Source: B46-G9 sp964548365
GTDB lineage: Bacteria; Desulfobacterota; DSM-4660; Desulfatiglandales; Desulfatiglandaceae
Length of the DNA: 64,000 nucleotides
Reading direction: 5' to 3'
Assembly (NCBI GenBank): GCA_964548365.1
Contig: CAZJRD010000005.1
Span: 57,007 to 121,006, forward strand
Part shown: positions 25,911 to 35,511 of the stretch, piece by piece
Position numbering within the stretch: position 1 is the stretch's first letter
Layout of the letters: each line of letters opens with the position of its first letter
The notes under the pieces: model-generated
The model's input: only the letters and a program-made list of their open reading frames with translations
Told to the model about the DNA's origin: nothing
Database searches by the model: none
Translations under genes and position numbers: made by a program

Positions 25911-27116
25911 ATGACGGTTTGCAAGACTGCTGATGTCGTTGTCATCGGTGGGGGAGTGGTAGGTGCTGCAATCACCTACTTCCTGACGCGGAACAATGTC
26001 AAAGTTGCCTTGGTGGAAAAAGGTGCTATTGCATCGGGCACTTCGGGTCGGTGTGAAGGGGATGTGCTGGTTTGTGACAAGGAGCCCGGTTTCGATACGA
26101 GATTGAACAAGCTCAGCCAGGACCTGTTTCCACAAATAGACCGAGAACTGGACTATGATATCGGCTGGACCCAGAAAGGCAGCTTACTCGCGATCGAGAA
26201 TGACGAGGAAATGGAGGTCGCCAAGACATTTTGCGACCGACTCGCTGCGGAAGGGCTTCCGGTTCGGATACTGGACCGATACGAGGTTCGGGAAGTGGAA
26301 CCTTATCTGGCGGAAGATATTGTAGGGGGTATGGAAACGGATGGTGATGGCTCACTCTATCCAATGGGCCTGGCATATGGTCTCATTTCGGATGCCAAAA
26401 AGAGAGGGGCTTGGATTTTGACTCACAATGCGGTCCTGGATATCAAGAGAGATATCAATGGCGGAATTACGAAAGTAATCACTCAACGAAATGAAATTAC
26501 TACCCCGCAAGTCGTCAATGCCGCAGGTATCTGGGCCCCAGTCATTGGAAGAATGGTAGGGTTGGAGATACCTGTCAAGCCCAGGCAAGGACAGATGCTG
26601 GTTTCCGAGCGCACGTTTCCGGTGGCTCGGCGCAAAGTGATGGAATTTGGTTATATGATGGCAAAATTCGAGGGGGGAAATTACGCCAGGAATGTCACGT
26701 CTGAAATGGAAAAATTCGGGGTGGCGCTGGTCTTCGAACCGACTGAAGCTCAGAATTTTCTTATTGGAAGCAGCCGCCGTTTCGTAGGTGCAGATACCTC
26801 TTGCGATGTCAGGGTGCTGCGGGCCATGGCCCAGAGAGCCATACGGTTTTTCCCCGCAATCAAGGATATCAATGTCATACGGAGTTATGCCGGGCTCCGG
26901 CCATACACGCCTGATCATCTCCCCATTATATCGAAGACTCAGGTGGGGGGATTTTATGTAGCTGCAGGTCATGAAGGAGATGGCATTGGGCTTTCACTTA
27001 TTACCGGAAAATTGGTTACTCAAATGATTTGCGGGGATCCCCTCGCCATAAACGTAGACCCCTTAAAGTTGAGCCGATTTCAAAAGGAAGGAAGGGCGTC
27101 TTCCAGGACGAATTAA
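25911..27116 (+). CDS. FAD-dependent amino-acid dehydrogenase, beta subunit (DAO family)
   Basis: The 401-residue DAO-fold flavoprotein has the N-terminal FAD motif VIGGGVVGAA (residues 11-20) and the C-terminal segment GGFYVAAGHEGDGIGL. It resembles the amine-oxidising subunit of three-component D-hydroxyproline dehydrogenase, hydrogen cyanide synthase (HcnC) and opine oxidase. The next two genes encode the [2Fe-2S] and second flavoprotein subunits. The likely reaction is oxidation of cis-4-hydroxy-D-proline to the imine. The start was set at 25911 because TTGGAGAAG lies just upstream; the frame is open from 25875. Confidence 0.85.
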   Translation: MTVCKTADVVVIGGGVVGAAITYFLTRNNVKVALVEKGAIASGTSGRCEGDVLVCDKEPGFDTRLNKLSQDLFPQIDRELDYDIGWTQKGSLLAIENDEEMEVAKTFCDRLAAEGLPVRILDRYEVREVEPYLAEDIVGGMETDGDGSLYPMGLAYGLISDAKKRGAWILTHNAVLDIKRDINGGITKVITQRNEITTPQVVNAAGIWAPVIGRMVGLEIPVKPRQGQMLVSERTFPVARRKVMEFGYMMAKFEGGNYARNVTSEMEKFGVALVFEPTEAQNFLIGSSRRFVGADTSCDVRVLRAMAQRAIRFFPAIKDINVIRSYAGLRPYTPDHLPIISKTQVGGFYVAAGHEGDGIGLSLITGKLVTQMICGDPLAINVDPLKLSRFQKEGRASSRTN

Positions 27117-27130
27117 TCTGGTATCCTGAT

Positions 27131-27409
27131 ATGGAACAAAACGATATATTCGAAATTGAGGTAGATGGACGGAAGGTCAAGGCGAAAAGTGGGCAGAGCA
27201 TTGCCGAAGCCATGCTGGCCAGTGGTTTCAGGGTATTCCGAAAAACAAGAAATGATGCTCCCAGGGGTTTTTATTGTGGGATGGGAGTTTGTTACGAATG
27301 CAGGATGATCGTTAACGGCCTACCGAATGTGCGCACCTGCATGACCCTGGCAACACCGGGGTGCAAGGTTACAACCCAGAATGAAACCACGATGAAGGTG
27401 GGGGGATGA
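27131..27409 (+). CDS. [2Fe-2S] small subunit of three-component amino-acid dehydrogenase
   Basis: The 92-residue ferredoxin-fold protein has cluster ligands C49, C54, C57 (in FYCGMGVCYECR) and C70. It corresponds to HcnA/OoxC-type gamma subunits, which carry electrons between the two flavoprotein subunits. The ATG at 27131 follows the beta-subunit stop by 14 nt, and its 3' end overlaps the alpha-subunit start by 4 nt (ATGA), indicating translational coupling. Confidence 0.88.
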   Translation: MEQNDIFEIEVDGRKVKAKSGQSIAEAMLASGFRVFRKTRNDAPRGFYCGMGVCYECRMIVNGLPNVRTCMTLATPGCKVTTQNETTMKVGG

Positions 27410-28809
27410 AGGAGTTTGACCTGGCAATAATTGGGGCCGGTCCCGCAGGGATCTCTGCAGCAATAGAGGCTGCCGGCATGGGGGCGTCTGTGGCCCTCAT
27501 TGATGAAAATTCAATCCCCGGTGGAAAAGTGTTCAGTCACACGCATGATCATTTGCAGGATACACTGCCGGACAAGATTGAGAAGAGAATCGGGTCTCCT
27601 TTGCTCCAGCGCCTGGAAAGCGCGAGCAGCAGAATATCTCTTTTTCTTGAATCAGAGGTGTGGAATATTCTCGATGGTTGGATCGTGGCCGTTCACCGGA
27701 AAGGGATGTCCGGCGAGCAGGTGAAAAGCATAACGGCCAGGAAACTGATCATTTCCATAGGGGCCTTTGAAAGGATTGTGCCTTTTCCGGGATGGACTCT
27801 TCCCGGTGTGTTTTCAGTTGGCGGACTAAATACATTGGCCAAGAAGGGCATTATACCTGGAGAAAGAATATTGATTGCGGGAAGCGGACCCTTGCAGCTT
27901 GTCCTTGCTCATCATTTGATCAATGCAGGTGCCAGAATTGCAGGCATTGTCAACGCAGTTTCCCCCCGAGACGTTTTAGCCAGGAGTGCCCAGCTGCTTT
28001 TGAATGTCAATGGCTCGGTGTTGAAATCGGGCTTCAGCTACCTGTTTAGTATCAGGAAGCAGGGGATACCAACCTTTTTTTCTCATGCTCTTTCAAGGGT
28101 TCATGGCACTACCCAGGTTGAAAAGGCTGAGATCGTTCGTGTTGACAGGACAGGACGACCCATAAGAGGGACAGAAAAGGAAATCATGGCAGATTGCATT
28201 GCTTACGGGTATGGTCTCATCCCATGTTGTGAAATAACCCGACTTTGCGGCTGTGATCATATTTTTGATGATCAACTCGGTTATTGGAGACCACAACTCA
28301 GCGAAAAAATGGAGACCTCAAAGCCAGGGGTTTTTGTGGCGGGGGATTGTCGTTTGGTCAAAGGGTATCCAGCGGCCATTGAGGAAGGGAAAATAGCAGC
28401 CATAGAAGCATGCGTTCAACTGGGCTACACGAACAGACAAACGGCAGAGAGTGTGTTAAAGGCTTCTTGGAGCAGATTGAAAAGATTTAAGAAATTTGCC
28501 CGGGCCATGGAGCTTCTCTCGAGACCGGGCCCTGACCTTCTTGATATCATATCAGATGATACCGAGGTATGTCGATGTGAAGAGGTAACCATGAAAGACA
28601 TCCGTTCGGCGGTGGCTCAGGGTGCCGGGGATGCAAATGACATCAAGAAAAGGACGCGTCTGGGAATGGGGCACTGCCAGGCCCGTTTTTGTGGACAGGT
28701 AATAAACGAATTGATTTGGAAACTGACAGGCGTGCCCAAAGAAAGGGAAGTTTTTACACCCAGAGTGCCTATAAAACCGGTTCCCTTCGGGGTCCTTTCA
28801 CAAGAATAA
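27406..28809 (+). CDS. Alpha flavoprotein subunit with C-terminal BFD-like [2Fe-2S] domain
   Basis: The 467-residue pyridine-nucleotide-disulfide-oxidoreductase-like protein has an N-terminal FAD motif IIGAGPAG (8-15), a second nucleotide-binding motif IAGSGPLQ in the middle, and a C-terminal BFD-like cluster domain with C389, C391, C424 and C429. This is the layout of HcnB/OoxA and D-hydroxyproline dehydrogenase alpha subunits. The electron acceptor is unknown; in an anaerobe, ETF or quinone are candidates. It overlaps the gamma subunit by 4 nt. Confidence 0.85.
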   Translation: MKEFDLAIIGAGPAGISAAIEAAGMGASVALIDENSIPGGKVFSHTHDHLQDTLPDKIEKRIGSPLLQRLESASSRISLFLESEVWNILDGWIVAVHRKGMSGEQVKSITARKLIISIGAFERIVPFPGWTLPGVFSVGGLNTLAKKGIIPGERILIAGSGPLQLVLAHHLINAGARIAGIVNAVSPRDVLARSAQLLLNVNGSVLKSGFSYLFSIRKQGIPTFFSHALSRVHGTTQVEKAEIVRVDRTGRPIRGTEKEIMADCIAYGYGLIPCCEITRLCGCDHIFDDQLGYWRPQLSEKMETSKPGVFVAGDCRLVKGYPAAIEEGKIAAIEACVQLGYTNRQTAESVLKASWSRLKRFKKFARAMELLSRPGPDLLDIISDDTEVCRCEEVTMKDIRSAVAQGAGDANDIKKRTRLGMGHCQARFCGQVINELIWKLTGVPKEREVFTPRVPIKPVPFGVLSQE

Positions 28810-28885
28810 GAAAAAAAACCTGAAGATCAGGAACGCGGCAGCGGAGAATGAAACGGGAGTCTATGTGCTGTCGGCAGGAGGAAAA

Positions 28886-30571
28886 ATGACATACCGATCA
28901 AAAGAGCAAAAGTATTTTTCCGGTCCCGGTGCCGCCCACCGGCGCTCTATTTACAAAGGATGCGGGTATGACGATATTGATCTTTCATCGCCTTTGATCG
29001 GTGTTGTCAACACCTCCAATGATGCGGCGCTGGGGCATGTGCACCTGGATAAACTAGCTGAATATGTGAAGGCGGGTATCTGGCAGGCCGGCGGGACTCC
29101 TTTTGAATTCAGCACCATTTCAACGTGTGGTGAAGTTCCCATTGGAACTCCTTATTTCCGCTATGAATTGGTAATAAGGGATGTCATAGCCTCCAGCGTG
29201 GAAATCGTGGCAAATGAGCAACTTTTTGACGGCCTTGTTCTGCTGGCCTCCTGTGACAGCATCATCCCGGGGGTCATCATAGGGGCGCTCAGGACCGGGA
29301 TACCCACTATTTTTTTATCTGGAGGCCCGCAGCTTCCCGGAAAATTCGAAGGGAAAGAGGTTGTAACATCCCAACTGGGCCAAGAGGTTTTTAGCGCCGG
29401 GAATGGTGAAGAAAGAACCCTGGAGAGATTGAAGGCATTTGAAAACCAGGTTTGTCCCGGGCCCGGCGCATGCTCTTTGATGGGAACGGCAAACACCATG
29501 CAAATTATTACGGAAGCAATGGGCCTGGCATTGCCGGGATCATCTACCGTGCCTGCGGTCTACGCTGAAAAATTGCGGTTCGCAAGAAAGACCGGGAGAA
29601 GAATAGTCGAAATGGTCAAAGACGATGTAGCCCCTTCGAAAATAATTACCAGGGAAAGCCTGCTGAATGGAGTTGTGGTGGAACTTGGTATCGCCGGGTC
29701 AACCAATGCGGTCTTGCACCTCATCAGTTTCGCGAGAGAGATGGGCATAGATCTTGATCTTAATGATTTTGACCGTCTTTCGAGAAAAGTACCGGTTATC
29801 TCGAGAGTTATTCCAACAGGCTCCGCTACGGTGGTTGATCTCCATAATGCGGGAGGGGTCCCTGCAGTCATGGGAGAACTTTCATCAATGCTGGACGGAA
29901 ACGCCTTGACTTGTTCTGGGATGACGGTGAAAGAGATCATCCATGATGCAAGGTCGCGAGATACCGCTGTTCTCACGACGTTGAAGGAACCTGTTTTCGA
30001 GAGCGGCGGTATCGCCGTGTTGAAGGGCAGCCTGGCACCCTCAGGGGCCATATGCCGTACGACCACTATCCCGGGAAACCGCATGAGCCATGAAGGACCT
30101 GCCCGGGTCTTTCATTCCGATGAAGATGCACACCACGCCGTTGTTTCAGGAAAGGTGAAGGTCGGAGATGTGATCATAATCCGCTATGAGGGCCCCATAG
30201 GAGCGCCCGGGATGAGGGAAATGATGATGACCACGGATGCACTGGTCGGAATGGGCAAGGCCGATGATATTTTTGTGGTTACCGACGGCAGGTTCTCAGG
30301 TTTCACTGAAGGCTCTGCCATTGGACACGTTGCTCCCGAAGCCGCAGTTGGCGGCCCAATAGCGATCGTGGAAGATGGTGACCGGGTGGTAATAGATATT
30401 GCTTCGAGAAGACTGGATCTTGCTATTTCTGAAGAGGAAATATCGAGAAAACTTGCCAAATGGTCTCCCCCTCAACCAAAAGTACAGCGAGGGATCCTGG
30501 CTCTCTACGCCAAAACGGCATTGCAGGCCCATGAAGGAGCAATGATGGACGACCGGCTCCGACCCGAATGA
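28886..30571 (+). CDS. Atypical IlvD/Edd-family dehydratase
   Basis: The 561-residue protein aligns over its whole length with dihydroxy-acid and sugar-acid dehydratases, including C123 in ASCDSIIPG and C196 in GPGACSLMGTANTM. Two canonical features are missing. The first cluster cysteine (the PCN motif) is replaced by Gly50 in DAALGHVHL, and the lysine after CD (normally CDK) is Ser125. It is therefore unlikely to be a standard valine/isoleucine-pathway enzyme, and its cluster or Mg2+ site must differ. The start was set at 28886 after AGGAGG. It is the last gene of the plus-strand operon, ending 14 nt from the convergent AcnX gene. Confidence 0.8.
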   Translation: MTYRSKEQKYFSGPGAAHRRSIYKGCGYDDIDLSSPLIGVVNTSNDAALGHVHLDKLAEYVKAGIWQAGGTPFEFSTISTCGEVPIGTPYFRYELVIRDVIASSVEIVANEQLFDGLVLLASCDSIIPGVIIGALRTGIPTIFLSGGPQLPGKFEGKEVVTSQLGQEVFSAGNGEERTLERLKAFENQVCPGPGACSLMGTANTMQIITEAMGLALPGSSTVPAVYAEKLRFARKTGRRIVEMVKDDVAPSKIITRESLLNGVVVELGIAGSTNAVLHLISFAREMGIDLDLNDFDRLSRKVPVISRVIPTGSATVVDLHNAGGVPAVMGELSSMLDGNALTCSGMTVKEIIHDARSRDTAVLTTLKEPVFESGGIAVLKGSLAPSGAICRTTTIPGNRMSHEGPARVFHSDEDAHHAVVSGKVKVGDVIIIRYEGPIGAPGMREMMMTTDALVGMGKADDIFVVTDGRFSGFTEGSAIGHVAPEAAVGGPIAIVEDGDRVVIDIASRRLDLAISEEEISRKLAKWSPPQPKVQRGILALYAKTALQAHEGAMMDDRLRPE

Positions 30572-30585
30572 AATTTGGGCTGGAG

Positions 30586-31008
30586 TCAATTTTCCAGGAT
30601 GATATATCCCTCTGTCGCATTGATGGTTGCAAATTGACCTGTTTTCAGCAGGACGAATGCATTCTCATCAAGGGTGATAATTGGTACGTCCTTGCCGTAG
30701 AAGTACTTGCTGACCACTGGGCCTGTAGCAAGAATAGGTTCGGTCCGCACGTTGACAATGGCTGACGGGGCCTTCCCCACGCGTACCAGTTCCAGTATGA
30801 TCAAGGATCCGGTGCTGGAGCCTTTCCCGAAAGGAAACGCAAGCACTTTTCCTGCAACTGATGCTCTGAACAGCTCGTGACGCGGGTCGTTAATGCGGCC
30901 GGTTCGGGGGTCCACTCCTCCCCAGAAACTGATGGAATGCGTGGAGGCCAAAATTTCTCCGCTCGCAGTTCCGGGTACAACACAACACCCCTTCAGCTTT
31001 TTGCCCAT
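30586..31008 (-). CDS. AcnX small subunit (aconitase X swivel domain)
   Basis: The 140-residue swivel-domain protein (DUF126-type) contains CCVVPGTASGEIL and PFGKGSSTGSLIILEL, the conserved small-subunit segments. In two-subunit AcnX enzymes it pairs with the large catalytic subunit encoded directly upstream, whose 3' end it overlaps by 16 nt. Characterised bacterial type II AcnX proteins dehydrate cis-3-hydroxy-L-proline to pyrroline-2-carboxylate; that role is inferred here from family and locus. It converges with the IlvD-like gene. Confidence 0.85.
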   Translation of the reverse strand: MGKKLKGCCVVPGTASGEILASTHSISFWGGVDPRTGRINDPRHELFRASVAGKVLAFPFGKGSSTGSLIILELVRVGKAPSAIVNVRTEPILATGPVVSKYFYGKDVPIITLDENAFVLLKTGQFATINATEGYIILEN

Positions 31009-32255
31009 GGCGATCTTCTCCGATGAAATTTCCCGCTCACAGCAGTATCAACACAATCCTCAAGGCTGCCGAATGCTGCGGGAAGACCTGTCTGCGAGTA
31101 ACAGTAGTTGGCGAATTTGGTGGAATCGGTCATGGCGGCACGAAAGTTCCATGATTCCCGGGGGTACTGAAGGGGGCAACCATCGGTAAAAACGGTTACT
31201 CCCGCATCGTCCAGTTGCCCCAAAATTCCGCTTCCTTGCATCCAGGCGTAGACGGATCGGCTTGTATAGACCCAGAAAGCTACCGAGCTGTTGACTTTTT
31301 TCCCGTTCATCAATTGAGCTAATCGCATGAATTCGGCCGGAGAATAGTGGGGGCAGCCGGTGGTGATCCAATCGATATTCCCGCTCTTGCCGGTCTGCAG
31401 CCCACGTTCAGAGTCAGCGATCATTTCCGGAGTGACTTGTACTGTTTTTTTCGGGCGGCCCCCATGGAAACACATCTCCTGGGTTTGAGCTTCGGGGGTG
31501 ATTCCTATGAGATGACAAAGTCCCACGGCGCCTGAAGAGGCGGCACCGGCAAAAAATCCCTTGAGATTGTCAAAGGTCACAAGGGAGGGTATCCCCGAGA
31601 CCGCCGCAACTTGATCGCCTGCAATTTCACCAACAAGATACCCCAGGAGTGGATAGATTGCGTCATTCTGAAACATGGAGGACGTGAACCCTTCAAGTTC
31701 AATCAATACCTTGGCCACTCTATTCCTGGTGAGATGAAGACCGAACTTGGGGACTTTCCCGACAATAGCGGCACAGATGTCCATGAGGTCGGCATACCGA
31801 TTTGTTCTCGCTCCGATGACCGAGTTGGCAAAAGCAATGGCATTGGATTCGCCCCAGGCGATCTGTTCTCCAAACCGCGGAATAATGCCCTGCTGATAAG
31901 GAGCGCAGGTCCAGGTGGGAGTGGCTTGCATCTTCAAATAGGCTTCAGCCAAACGTTGGTGTTTTGGGAAAATGGCAGGTGGTACTTTCATATCTTTCCA
32001 GCGTACAAGATCTATAGCGCTTGGGTTGAGGGAAGTGGGGACGTTCACCCGTGCGCCCAGGCGGGCAAGTTTTTCTGCAAACTCGAGTCCTGCATCCACC
32101 ATATACAATGTTGCATCGATATGGACTTGAGAGACGGGCATCATGCTTTCCGCACCGAAAAGCTCGCCAAGGTCAGCCAAAATGGACATGGCGAGGCGAG
32201 CAGCTTCTCCCTTGTTGCCGTCAAGAATTAACTTTTCTTCATCCGTCAAATGCAT
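30993..32255 (-). CDS. AcnX large catalytic subunit, candidate cis-3-hydroxyproline dehydratase
   Basis: The 420-residue aconitase X (DUF521) protein starts MHLTDEEKLILDG, typical of the family, and carries conserved segments PTWTCAPYQ, GESNAIAFANSVIGARTNR and a C-terminal TDGCPL. AcnX enzymes use a small Fe-S cluster and belong either to archaeal mevalonate metabolism or to hydroxyproline metabolism. The neighbouring racemase, ProC-like and hydroxyproline-type genes favour the latter. It overlaps the small-subunit gene, as in other two-subunit (type IIb-like) arrangements. Confidence 0.85.
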   Translation of the reverse strand: MHLTDEEKLILDGNKGEAARLAMSILADLGELFGAESMMPVSQVHIDATLYMVDAGLEFAEKLARLGARVNVPTSLNPSAIDLVRWKDMKVPPAIFPKHQRLAEAYLKMQATPTWTCAPYQQGIIPRFGEQIAWGESNAIAFANSVIGARTNRYADLMDICAAIVGKVPKFGLHLTRNRVAKVLIELEGFTSSMFQNDAIYPLLGYLVGEIAGDQVAAVSGIPSLVTFDNLKGFFAGAASSGAVGLCHLIGITPEAQTQEMCFHGGRPKKTVQVTPEMIADSERGLQTGKSGNIDWITTGCPHYSPAEFMRLAQLMNGKKVNSSVAFWVYTSRSVYAWMQGSGILGQLDDAGVTVFTDGCPLQYPRESWNFRAAMTDSTKFANYCYSQTGLPAAFGSLEDCVDTAVSGKFHRRRSPWAKS

Positions 32256-32294
32256 GTAAGGCCATTCCCTTTTGTTGTTGTGTGGCTCTTGATG

Positions 32295-33098
32295 TCACGG
32301 AGATCCTGCCAGTTGGCGGACAAGATGAAACATGGAGATCCGTGATCCACCATCTATAGTCAATTCCTCCCCGGTAAGATAGGCAGCCTCGTCAGACGCG
32401 AGGAAAACCGCAGCAGCGCCGATTTCTTCGGGTTTGCCATGTCTTCCCAAAGGTACCGCACGATTACGGGCGTCCAGCAGTTTTTCGTTCGGATATGCTT
32501 GACGCTGTAAAGGTGTCATTACCGGGCCCGGGCTGATAGCATTCACCCGAATATGATATTTGGCCCATTCAATGGCCAACAATTTCGTTAATCCAATAAC
32601 CGCGGCCTTGCTGGGCGTGTAGCATGCCCCATTGATCTCCGGCAGATGAGCAGATATTGAGGCAACATTAATGATGGTTCCGCCGGATTTCCTTGCAATG
32701 ATGTGTTTGCCCACGGCCTGGCAGCAGAGAAAGACTGATTTGAAATTTACCGCCATGACCCGATCCCAGTCTTCCTCCCGCACCTCTTCAATGGGACTTG
32801 GAATAAATATACCCGCATTGTTGACGAGGATATCGATTTTTCCAAACGCCCGTAACGAGCTTTTAACAAGTTGGTCTACCTTTTCACGGCGGGAGACGTC
32901 ACACTGGAAAACCAGGGACCGTCGCCCCATTTCCTCAATTTTGTGTGCAACATTTTGGGCTGCGTCGGAATCTTTGTGGTAATTAACGACAACGTCTGCA
33001 CCTGCCTGGGCCAGGCTTAAGGCTATAGCACTGCCAATGCCCCGGCTCGCCCCGGTGACAATAGCTATTCTATTTTTCAGTCGCATACGTTCACCCAT
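32295..33098 (-). CDS. Short-chain dehydrogenase/reductase
   Basis: The classical SDR of 267 residues has TGASRGIG at 15-22, NNAG at 93-96 and catalytic S147, Y160 and K164 (CYTPSKAAV). It would oxidise or reduce a hydroxyl/keto group with NAD(P). The substrate is unknown; being between AcnX and the glycyl radical enzyme on one strand suggests a role in the same pathway. The start may be 33098 or the second ATG at 33086. Confidence 0.85.
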   Translation of the reverse strand: MGERMRLKNRIAIVTGASRGIGSAIALSLAQAGADVVVNYHKDSDAAQNVAHKIEEMGRRSLVFQCDVSRREKVDQLVKSSLRAFGKIDILVNNAGIFIPSPIEEVREEDWDRVMAVNFKSVFLCCQAVGKHIIARKSGGTIINVASISAHLPEINGACYTPSKAAVIGLTKLLAIEWAKYHIRVNAISPGPVMTPLQRQAYPNEKLLDARNRAVPLGRHGKPEEIGAAAVFLASDEAAYLTGEELTIDGGSRISMFHLVRQLAGSP

Positions 33099-33145
33099 AC
33101 TGGTTGACCCTACCGGCGCACCTCTGTCTTTCGAACAAAGGAATC

Positions 33146-35506
33146 TCAGAAGCCCTGGTGCTCATTCCTGCTGATAATCTCTTCCTGATGGTAGACGTCC
33201 AGGTCCACAAAATAATCACTGTACCCTGCCACCCTGACCAGCAGATCACGGTATTCTTCCGGGTGCGTCTGGGCGCTGCGGAGGGTCTTGGTATCTACTA
33301 TATTAAATTGGATATGGTGCCCGTTCAGTTTGAAATAGGTCCGAATGAGGTGCGCCAGTTTCTCAAGATCCTCTTCTTTCTCTAGAACGCTTGGCAGAAA
33401 ACGCTGGTTGAGAAGAGTTCCGCCTGATTTGATTTGGTCCATTTTTCCCAGTGACTTGATGACCGCGGTGGGTCCATTGCGATCAGCTCCCTGGGAAGGT
33501 GATGTGCCGTCGGATTCAGGGAGCCCGGAGAATCTCCCGTTTGCCGAGGCCCCAAGTTTCTTACCGAAATAGATGTGGCATGTTGTGGAAAGCATGTTGA
33601 GATGATATTCGCCGTTCTTGGTATTATGTTTTCCATCGATCTCCGTGAACAGGGATCCATATGCTCTCTGCATGATACTATCGGCACTATCGTCGTCGTT
33701 GCCAAAAAAAGGAGTCTTGTTCTTCAGCCTGAGTCGTAGAGCCTCTTCTCCTTCGAAATTATTGGAGAGGGCGTTCAAGAGGTGATCCATTGTGACGGCC
33801 TTGTCTTCAAATACATGCTTTTTAACGGCCGACAGACTATCCGTTACTGTCCCTATGCCACAGCATTGAATGTAGTTAGTGTTGTACCTCGGCCCGGCGT
33901 CATAATAGTCTTTGCCCTTGGCGATGCAGTCAGCGATGACCACCGACAGAAAGGGGGCGGGGGCGTTTTCTGCAAATGCCCTTTCGATATAATTGTTGAC
34001 CCGAATTTTCAGGTCCACGATATATGCAAGCTGTCTTTCAAAGGCTGCGTAGAGTGCATCGAAGTTCTCAAATGACCGTGGATCCCCGCTCTGAATTCCT
34101 ACGATTTCTCCGCTCAGAGGGTCAACACCGTTGTTGAGAGTGATTTCCAGTATCTTTGGAACGTTGAGGTACCCGGTCAGCACATATGCTTCCTTTCCAA
34201 ATGCACCGGTTTCAATACATCCGCTGCACCCCCCTTCACGGGCATCTTCGGCCGTCTTTCCTGCTCGTATTTGCTCCATGACAACCTCATCGGCGTTAAA
34301 AACAGAAGGATACCCATACCCTTTCTGAATGACACGGCAGGCGGCCTTGAGAAACTGATTTGGGGTCTTATTACTGATCTGCACGTTGTTTTGGGGCTGC
34401 AGGAGATGTAATTCATCTATAACCTCGAGAATCAGGTACGAAAGTTCATTCACGCCATCAGAACCATCAGAGAGGAGACCTCCAAGATTGATATTTGTGA
34501 AGTCATTATACGTGCCGCTTTCTGCAGCCGTAACCCCGACCTTGGGAGGTGCGGGATGGTTGTTTACCTTAATCCAAAAACAGCTGATGAGTTCTTTGGC
34601 CGTTTCCCGATCGATTGTTCCTTCTTCCAGGCCTTTTTTGTAGAAAGGATAGAGATGTTGATCCAGATGCCCGGGGTTCATGGCATCCCATCCGTTCAGC
34701 TCCGTAATGGTGCCGAGATGCACGAACCAATACATCTGAAGGGCCTCCCACAAGTCCCTTGGACCGTTGGCAGGGATCCACCGGCAGATTGCCGCAATCT
34801 TTGTGAGTTCCATTCTTCTTTCGGCATCTGCTTCGTCAGCCGCCATTTTTTCAGCCAGATCGGCATGGCGCTCTGCAAATATGATAGCTGCATCGCAGGC
34901 GATGTCCATGGCTTTCAGTTCCTCGGCCTTCTTGGCGGCCTCCGGATCTGTCAAGAAGTCGAGGGAGGAGAGGCTCTCTGCAATTTCTCTTTTAAAATCA
35001 AGCATGCCTTTTTGGTAAATGGTGCCGTCAAGGGTAGTGTGACCAGGGGCACGTTGTTCCATGAATTCGGTAAAAAGACCTGCGTGGTAAGCGGATTCCC
35101 AGGCATCAGGAACATGCCGGAAAATACGGTTACGCATTGATCTTCCTTCCCAGAATGGAATGACTTTTTCCTCATAGGTCTTGATGTCTTCTTCAGAGAT
35201 TCTATATCTCGTCATAAGCCTGCTGTTCAAAATCCTGAAGTCCTTCGCCGTGTGGCAGGTCAGTTCCGGGAATGTGGGAACAGCCTTTGGAAAAGGCCCA
35301 CGCTCTCCAACGATCAATTCATCATTTCCAATATAAATGGTTTTGCTCTCACAGAGATGCTTGAAAGTGAGAGCGCGAAGGACAGGGGTCGAGTATTTGC
35401 CCATGTTTTCTTCGTAGAATTCGGTTTCGAGGAGTGCTCTTTCAATGGATATGCATGGTTCGGCCTCAAAACTCGCCTTTTTTAACTTTTCTATTCTTGT
35501 ATTCAA
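33146..35506 (-). CDS. hypD: Glycyl radical enzyme, HypD-like trans-4-hydroxyproline dehydratase
   Basis: The 786-residue glycyl radical enzyme has thiyl-radical C430 and base E432 in SGCIETG and the glycyl radical G761 in RVAGYSDYF. All the HypD active-site positions I recall from the Clostridioides difficile enzyme occur here with a constant offset of four: F148, H156, D274, S330, D335, F336, Y446. HypD dehydrates trans-4-hydroxy-L-proline to pyrroline-5-carboxylate. Related enzymes act on cis-4-hydroxy-D-proline or cleave the C-N bond of hydroxyproline and cannot be excluded. The matching activase is 5 nt upstream. The enzyme is oxygen sensitive, which fits a strict anaerobe. Confidence 0.85.
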   Translation of the reverse strand: MNTRIEKLKKASFEAEPCISIERALLETEFYEENMGKYSTPVLRALTFKHLCESKTIYIGNDELIVGERGPFPKAVPTFPELTCHTAKDFRILNSRLMTRYRISEEDIKTYEEKVIPFWEGRSMRNRIFRHVPDAWESAYHAGLFTEFMEQRAPGHTTLDGTIYQKGMLDFKREIAESLSSLDFLTDPEAAKKAEELKAMDIACDAAIIFAERHADLAEKMAADEADAERRMELTKIAAICRWIPANGPRDLWEALQMYWFVHLGTITELNGWDAMNPGHLDQHLYPFYKKGLEEGTIDRETAKELISCFWIKVNNHPAPPKVGVTAAESGTYNDFTNINLGGLLSDGSDGVNELSYLILEVIDELHLLQPQNNVQISNKTPNQFLKAACRVIQKGYGYPSVFNADEVVMEQIRAGKTAEDAREGGCSGCIETGAFGKEAYVLTGYLNVPKILEITLNNGVDPLSGEIVGIQSGDPRSFENFDALYAAFERQLAYIVDLKIRVNNYIERAFAENAPAPFLSVVIADCIAKGKDYYDAGPRYNTNYIQCCGIGTVTDSLSAVKKHVFEDKAVTMDHLLNALSNNFEGEEALRLRLKNKTPFFGNDDDSADSIMQRAYGSLFTEIDGKHNTKNGEYHLNMLSTTCHIYFGKKLGASANGRFSGLPESDGTSPSQGADRNGPTAVIKSLGKMDQIKSGGTLLNQRFLPSVLEKEEDLEKLAHLIRTYFKLNGHHIQFNIVDTKTLRSAQTHPEEYRDLLVRVAGYSDYFVDLDVYHQEEIISRNEHQGF

Positions 35507-35511
35507 CGTGG

